NCBI GenBank assembly: GCA_019916065.1
Contig: CM034238.1
Location: 28,197,246 to 28,261,245, forward strand
Source: Vitellaria paradoxa
Taxonomy: Eukaryota; Streptophyta; Magnoliopsida; Ericales; Sapotaceae
Direction of reading: 5' to 3'
Length of the DNA stretch: 64,000 nucleotides
The position numbers were made by a program, and so were the translations under genes. Positions 57,218 through 64,000 of the stretch are shown here, one piece after another (the stretch's first letter is position 1; every line of letters starts with the position of its first letter). Below the pieces are notes generated by a model. That model searched no databases. It was not told where the DNA came from and worked only from the letters and a program-made list of their open reading frames with translations.

Positions 57218-59080
57218 AAGAACATTACCCACATACATTTTTTGCCAACTCAATTAGCAGATACAATAGAATATATTTATAGCAGTGACTAGGAATAATT
57301 ATAAAGACATATGTTTTGCCAAAAGTAAATAATAAAATATTTCAATGCCCAAATTTAGATAGGTCACACTATTAAATAATAATTTAGTGGCAAATTTTCA
57401 AAAGAAAAAATAAAAATATTAAGGAAGGGGGAGGAATTTCCCTAGGCCAAGAATTTAAGCAATTTTATTATAGAGATAAAATTGTAATTGCATTATAATA
57501 TATTATATTAAACAGGTACTTAACGGGTATCCTGCGAATACTCAGTACCATATAAGTATAAACGAGTATCGGATACCTTATAGGCAAATCCCAAACTTGT
57601 AATCCCGAGCCTACTCTAACCCTATTAGGATATTTTTCAACAAATTTTTAATAGGTTTAGTTAGGTTAGATACCTTCTTATACTCATACTATTGATATCT
57701 CTAGTCGAATTTTAAATTTTTAGATATGCAAAACCTTACCTAAATTATTAATTAAAACCCTTAAAATTTTTTTCTAATAAAAACATTAGGACACAAAATT
57801 GGGCATTGATGAAATCTTATTTTTTCATCTCCATATGAAACAAACTCTTAGATTTAGCCTAACATGCTTGAAAATAAATAAACTAATTTCAAGAAAAATA
57901 AAAGACATAAATTAAATATAAATAAATTGACAGAACTTATAAATGAAGAACAATGGAAAAGAAATGTGAACTGGAAACAAAATCTAAACTGGAATTAAAG
58001 CCGGAATTGAAATCAAAATTGTTCGAATTTAAATTAATTGTAACTATTGATCCTAATCTACTTTAATAGGAAAAAAATGAGGAACTAATTTAAACTACTC
58101 GTCCTACTGCTTCTTCTTGCCCTAGTCTACTCCTACTACTTGTTCTTTTTTCTTCATTTCAACCTTTTTATATAAGCCCACAACTGTATATATGTGTGTG
58201 TATATCTTCTTCGCAATTGCCTTCAAGTAGCTTTATCATTTCAATATTTGACTAAATCTTTTAATTTATCTTGATAAGGTAGTTGGCAGGATGTAGGATA
58301 ATTGAGTAATCAATCTGATATACATGTATTATAGAGGAATCATGCTTGTATCAGATATGCTCTTTGGTGAGGAACTAACGTCTGAACACTTAAAAAGGCT
58401 AGGCATCTGGATGCCTGGGGACATCAGAAACCGTCTAGACGCTAGGCATCAGGAAATGTCTGGATGCCTGGTTTCCTTTAGCTTTATTTAGTCTTGAAGC
58501 ATATAAGAATACAAAAAAAAAAAAAAAAAGAGAAACAAAAGATAAAAATAAAATAAAAGACAATATAAATAATAATTATTAAGTTAATTTATTCTATTAT
58601 ATTATTATAATGGCAATGTTATTTATTATCTACTAATTTAATTATGTTATTAAGTAAATTATAGTAATGAGTTAAATTATCTATCTATCTAAATTTATGA
58701 TCAAAACACCTATTATAATTTAAATTTATACTTAGTTTTGGCATTTTAATTATTAAGATGCCATTTGGTAAACCTGTTCTGCACTCATTTTTCATTTTTT
58801 GTTTTTAAAAATAAGAAAAATAGCTCAAAACTTATTTGATCCCTTGTATTTTCAAAATTTGTTTTAAAAAACATAAAACGTATTTACACATAAAATACAA
58901 AATAAGCAAAAGTCATTTTGAGTGTTTTTAACTCAAAATAAGGAAAATCCCAAAATACGAAAAACAAAAAATGTCAAACAAAATGAGTTTTTTGTGTTTT
59001 GGGATTTTCAAAACATAAGACACATAAAATAGAAAATAAAAACCACAAAACAAAAAATAAGAATATAAACCAACTACCAC
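57218..59080. other. Non-coding stretch with one possible MITE and a palindromic motif cluster
   Basis: At 58405-58482 the motif GGCATCTGGATGCCTGG and variants recur in direct and inverted form. At about 58760-59090 an AT-rich segment begins GATGCCATTTGGTAAAC and ends CCAACTACCACC, a possible MITE of about 330 bp whose internal AAAACACAAAA text can fold. No coding sequence is recognised. Confidence 0.35.
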
Positions 59081-61453
59081 CTAAGTAATTACATTTCAAG
59101 AGTATAATCACGAGACTTGACATGCAGCGAAATTTAAGCATAACTGACATGTATGGACTAATCAAGGGGGATTCAAAACCCCAGGATGCCCGTAACAACC
59201 AAATAGGTTCTAATTTTCAATTCATACATGCCCATTTCCTTACCCATTAGCATTTCCCAATTAAGGAATTCAAATCATATTAGCCACATGTTGAGATACA
59301 GTGGATCAAATTAGCCATTCAAGAAATATAACCAACATTGAACTAAGTTCAACACAATAGCCATTCCAAAGTCGCAATAGTGCATTTTACCAACATCAGT
59401 GAAATAGCAATACCATCAAATTTCAAGTAAACAATATAGAGATGAAAGAATTTCCTTAGTGTGACAATTTTAGCACAATTCGGTAACCAAAATTTCAGGT
59501 GGCCAAGCCAAATGTTAATTAACATAACAGTTTAGATAACTTTCAACTCAAAGAAATTTTCAACGTTTTAAAGTACAAGTAGCAATCAAGAATGCAATAA
59601 AACATGGATTCAACTATGATCAGTTCCCTTCAAAGTTTAGAATTACTAGGATTCATCCTGCAATATATAAGAAGTGCAATAAGTAACATGGAGTATAACA
59701 TTCCTATATCATCTCTGAGTAACTCACTTTTGTGAAATTTATGCCTCTATTACCATTATCCTCATCCCAAGAGTCTTGAAATCCCAAACATTCACTGTAA
59801 GTTACTTTAGTAATATACAGACTTTTCAACCTCTTTCCAATATTCCACTCTTTTACTTCACTTCATAATCAGTTCATCTTACATAAACAAATACCTTCGG
59901 CATCCTTATGTTCTAATGCCTTCCAAACTATTTTATTAGTTTACTTAACCACAACAAGACTTCAATGCTAAAATAGCATAGCTAATACTGAATTAGGTAC
60001 AGGTAAATCCTCCTCATATAATTCCAATCTCCTCAATTGATATTGCCTATTAATCATTAGACATTATCACATAACTCAATCTTCCCCATAACCTTTCACA
60101 ATATTAAAAGCAATCCATTCTTCAAGTAAAAGAAATCGTAAAATTTCAATCAACACACATTCTGTGCCATAAAATGTTCTCATTATCATTACCCCACACA
60201 TTTGTGTTCTTTCCCAATTCACTTAAATCAATAAGTCCATTAGCTAAGAGGTACTTGAATAAGATAAGGGCGGTACCCCACCATATCCACAAAACTTAAA
60301 CATCAAACACAATATTGGCTATATTCAATTACTACACTAATCCCTCAAAATCATCCGACCAAATATCACCTATCTTCGAACTTTGTCTCATGCAAACCAA
60401 TTCAACATTTATTATTCTTGATGCCTAATGATTTAGTTAAAACATCAATACTCGATAAGCAACATGCTGCCTTAATTACCACCAAATTCAGCAACTTCAG
60501 TTTTACTTAAAACCCAAACTTTTTACCATTCTTTTTTTTATAAGAGTCTCAAATGTCCCAATGCCCAATGCTATATCTTATAGAATCATAGACTCACAAT
60601 CATTTGATTGAATTCCAAACTTCCAAGACTTCATCGATGCCATAGAATATGGCCTAATAGAAAAATAATAGCGACATCTAATATGGAATCTATGAAAGTC
60701 AAGCCAACCCTTGGGAGTTTGCTCCCACTCATCCCCAAGTATCACATCCAAAATCAACACCTCACTTATAAGACGACACTTAGACTCCTTTTCATTCAAT
60801 CTCCAATTGACCATGCGAACGCAAAGTTTTTTGCCAATATGCCTAATATCATTGACTAAAAAAGTTATCTCATCACAATTCTGAACCACCATATTATCAA
60901 ATAACCAGTTATCACCAATCCATTATAATGATTAGTCATCGCTCATCAAGTTAGTAACTCGTACATTTTAAGATTCAATTCTCTACTATTGTCATCTCTA
61001 TTTCAAATTCATTCCATAATCTCACAATTTCCACCAATAAAAGGTAGTCTTAATAAATCCCAAAATCATAACCTTAGACTCTCTAAACCCCTTAGCACTT
61101 ACAAATTTTCAATCATATCCACAATCACTTCTAATCATCTTTCAATATGCCAGTTCTACTATTAAATCATATGTCAAACATTGTCTCTAGGTTCACAAAT
61201 CTTCGATGATTACACCATTTACCCACATATCAATCTTACTTGTCATTAGCCAGGGATGTTTACTGAATCCTTATATCTCCAAACAATACGATCAAGGTTC
61301 TAGTAACATTTAGTTCTAACCACCTCCACCATATCCTTACTACAAAGTACTAATAAGTCCATCCCATGAAAATGATTAAATGTGAATTATATCACATCAA
61401 CATGTAACATGCAATGCTAGACTGCCACTGTCCCTTAAGTATTCTAACCTAGG
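59081..61453 (-). mobile_element. Leader/internal region of a reverse gypsy element
   Basis: It lies just inside a minus-orientation primer site and LTR. On the minus strand it begins with the same text type as the 11640 leader (TAGGTTAGAATAC and GGGACAG near 61430, against TAGGTTAAAATACC and GGGGACAG near 11640), so both elements belong to one group. No gag or pol motif is recognised. The 104-codon minus frame at 60578-60892 is unidentified. The left limit is uncertain. Confidence 0.5.
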
Positions 61454-61464
61454 CTCTGATATCA
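61454..61464 (-). promoter_or_regulatory. Primer-binding site, minus orientation
   Basis: CTCTGATATCA, i.e. TGATATCAGAG on the minus strand, one change from TGGTATCAGAG. It is three bases from the LTR end and fixes a leftward element. Confidence 0.75.
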
Positions 61465-61467
61465 ACC

Positions 61468-64000
61468 TGTCACACCCCAGATCTCGTGACCCGAGGGGTG
61501 AGTGATAAACACACATAACATGCACTAATATAATCATCCCATGATCAGAGCAATACAAAGCCTCTAGATGAGCCCAAAACATCATATGAGATAGCATATA
61601 TTTAACCTTAGCTATAGTCAAGTCACAAACTTCCAACGTTCCTCTCATTAATACATAACTTAGGCCTTAGGGCCCTTACAACCAAATCGAATAAGTCCTC
61701 AATGTACAATATTACAATTTCAAATAAAACAAAACTAAGTAACCAAAAGTTTTGCTAAGTTTAGAAGGGCTCATGCATAAGTACTCCTAATTCAACCCCA
61801 TCAGCCCACCTAATTGATATGACCTATTCCTGCGTCCAAATCTGTAAAGACGTGAGCATGGGTCCACTTGTGCCCACGATGCCTCAAACAAACATATATG
61901 AAATGTATTCCAAACATGCATGCTATTCATAATGTATCTAGTTATCTCAATATGTTCTAGAGCCACAACAGTTTATCAACATAACTACATAACCAATTTA
62001 GGATATATACATTTTCACACAACCATATCATAAGAAGGATTCAATTCCAATTAAATACTTAATCTTTGGAATTTCATTTATTGGTTCAAATCACATTTCA
62101 ATTATCTCTTTGATGTTTAATCATAATTGACCACGTAACCATATTTACAATATTTATCGTCATTCAATAACATCATAGTGTTGTATTCAATTCCAATTAT
62201 TCTTCATTATTAAAATTTCCTACTTTGTATCCAATCACGTTCCATATCACATTATCACATATTCAACATATATCACATTATCACATATTCAACATTCAAT
62301 CACACAACCATATCCACATTTTCACTTATTCATCATTCAATCACATTGCCATAACCGCACAAGTCATCGGGGTTTGGGTGCATACACAACACCGTCTTTT
62401 ATGGGTCCAGAACCAATGGAAACGGTAAACCGAACACCATCGTTTAGGATCACAGTCCAGGACCACGAGTAACCCATATACACACACAATATTGTGGGCT
62501 ACTAACCCACTGGCATTGACACCAAACCTTGCGCAGGTTCCGGGTCTTTCAACCCGAGAGTAATCTCATGACCCTTCCTATTTTCGCACCCCACCAGGGC
62601 CCCTGGCACACAAACAATCATTCATCACATTCAATATTCTTTAATCACAATTCACATTCATCACAATAAACTTTCTCAACACACATAACCACATTTCATT
62701 CCATCATGGAATACAACTCATTTCATTTCATTTAACCCAAGCCTCATTTAATTTTCATCACTTATTAACAAAAGTTCACATTTCAATCTCTTTCAATCAT
62801 ATATTCATTTTTTGGTTCATCCCAAGGTTCATCTCATATTAACATTTAACAAACCTTATTAAACATTCAACATTTATCATCATTATGAATTTGAGTATCT
62901 TTGTCAATTCACATTTTACTTAATCAATCACATGTTCATATACCTCATCGTTTAGTTTACATCAAGACATAATCACAATTCTACTCGATTAAGACTCTTA
63001 TCTCAAGGTAATCTTCCAATTTATTTTATTCAAGGTAACACTCATTCATCATTACAAGTTAAATCCCATTAGCTTAAGATAACAAATTCTTAATCACTTT
63101 TTAGAACACATTTCCCTTTTTAAATCCATGCAATCAATCAAGTAAAAGTTTCATGTGAAAACATGTTACCAACTCTTTCATAAGCCCAAGGTAGGAGGCC
63201 AAACTAAGCAAAGTCAGGAAAATGACCTAGGCTCGGTGGGCGCCCAAGCTGACACTCAGCCATGCGCCCAAGGGGCTTGGGCGCCCAACTGTGTCTCCCT
63301 CGTGCGCCCACAGCTTGGTCCAAGTTATAGGTCTCATACACTGTTTTCTAGTTTCATGGTTTTTCACCCTTAGGACCACAAAATGACCAAGTTAAAGTAA
63401 AAATACCTAAAGTTTCATGTTCATAACATCTCCACGAGTCTTATAAGCATTAAAGGAAACCAACCATTTGAGTTTTCATTGACTATGGGCCAAGTTATAG
63501 ATCAAACATCCTTAACTTTCTCTCTACCTATACATGTGTGTATAACACTCATTTTCTTCCATAAATGAAATCAAACCTTGCAATGGTTACCCAAATATTG
63601 CTCTAGATTTTGTTACACATCATATATGCAAGAATGAGCATAAAATCCCTACCTCAAGTTGAATAAAGATGAAGAACAAGAGAAGGGTTCTTCCCAGTTT
63701 CAAACTCCCAACTTTGATTCGGTTTGATCTCTTCACCCTTTGATCTAAACAATAAACAAAACACATAGATAGGTTTCTTGAGTGCTTAATTGCATCCTTG
63801 CAACGTTAATTTGATTTTGGTTGAGGTTAGAAACACTTACCATACAAATCCTTCTCGGCTCTCTTTGTTTTTTTTTCCTTCTTCTCTTTTGTTTCTTTCA
63901 CGGTTTCTTCCTCTCCAAACAATATGTATCTCTCTCTCTCTTGCATCATACATACCTAAATATATATATTTAACCAATATTTTAAGTGCCAAACAGTAGA
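61468..64000 (-). repeat. 5' LTR of a reverse gypsy element, cut by window end
   Basis: It starts TGTCACACCCCAGATCTCGT on the plus strand and shares ordered blocks with the LTRs at 25706 and 32231: GACGTGAGCATGGGTCCACT near 61849, CCGTCTTTTATGGGTCC near 62391 and GGAAACGGTAAACCG near 62418. Near 63232-63310 a GC-rich patch repeats GGGCGCCCAA. CT-rich sequence at 63865-63950 corresponds to the GA-rich tract of the other LTRs. It is longer than 2.5 kb and continues past the window. Confidence 0.75.

Overview
This window looks like repeat-dominated nuclear DNA from a flowering plant with a sizeable genome. It is AT-rich and has no operons or bacterial gene signals. Nearly every recognisable coding trace belongs to a plant transposable-element lineage: Ty3/gypsy of Athila, Tat and chromovirus types, Ty1/copia, RTE and L1 LINEs, CACTA, hAT, Mutator-like MITEs and foldbacks, and 5S-rRNA-derived modules. 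Only one host protein gene is supported: a two-exon, minus-strand gene (exon 1 at 53810-54229, exon 2 at 48412-48582) for a 196-residue, probably mitochondrial coiled-coil protein. Its 5.2 kb intron holds a LINE fragment. The species cannot be named from sequence alone.

Layout. 1-8.6 kb: remains of a plus-strand Athila-like element (integrase tail, env-like ORF, an acidic 111-residue ORF, a polypurine-like motif and probable LTR), split by a 1.6 kb foldback at 5183-6820 whose arms carry tRNA-like A and B boxes. 8.6-25.1 kb: an older repeat split by a gypsy LTR element (9807-24338, TSD TTTAT). That element was hit by a young copia element (16549-21468, TSD GGGAG), a 212 bp internally deleted RTE (21490-21701) and an 846 bp hAT-like element (23018-23863). 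25.1-34 kb: LTRs of one gypsy group in both orientations. One is a solo LTR containing a full-length RTE LINE (26812-31444), which itself contains a 1.45 kb hAT-like element. Another holds a 143 bp RTE 3' fragment.

34-45 kb: a reverse Tat element (LTR, primer site, gag and protease remains), a chromovirus integrase fragment, a CACTA right end, a possible copia LTR, a CACTA transposase pseudogene and two L1 fragments. 45.5-48 kb: MITEs and a Mutator-like TIR element with 10 bp target duplications. 48.2-54.3 kb: the host gene. 54.3-57.3 kb: AT-rich repeats, then an inverted pair of 5S-rRNA-derived modules related to Cassandra. 59-64 kb: the leader region and LTR of another reverse gypsy element that runs off the window edge.

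Nesting, confirmed by target-site duplications, gives a relative history of insertions. The most unusual items are the SINE-like mini-RTE with both termini intact, the fact that all three RTE copies sit antisense inside LTRs of similar gypsy elements, the tRNA-like boxes in the foldback arms, and the inverted 5S-derived modules. I found no cellular operon, CRISPR array, or new defence or metabolic system.
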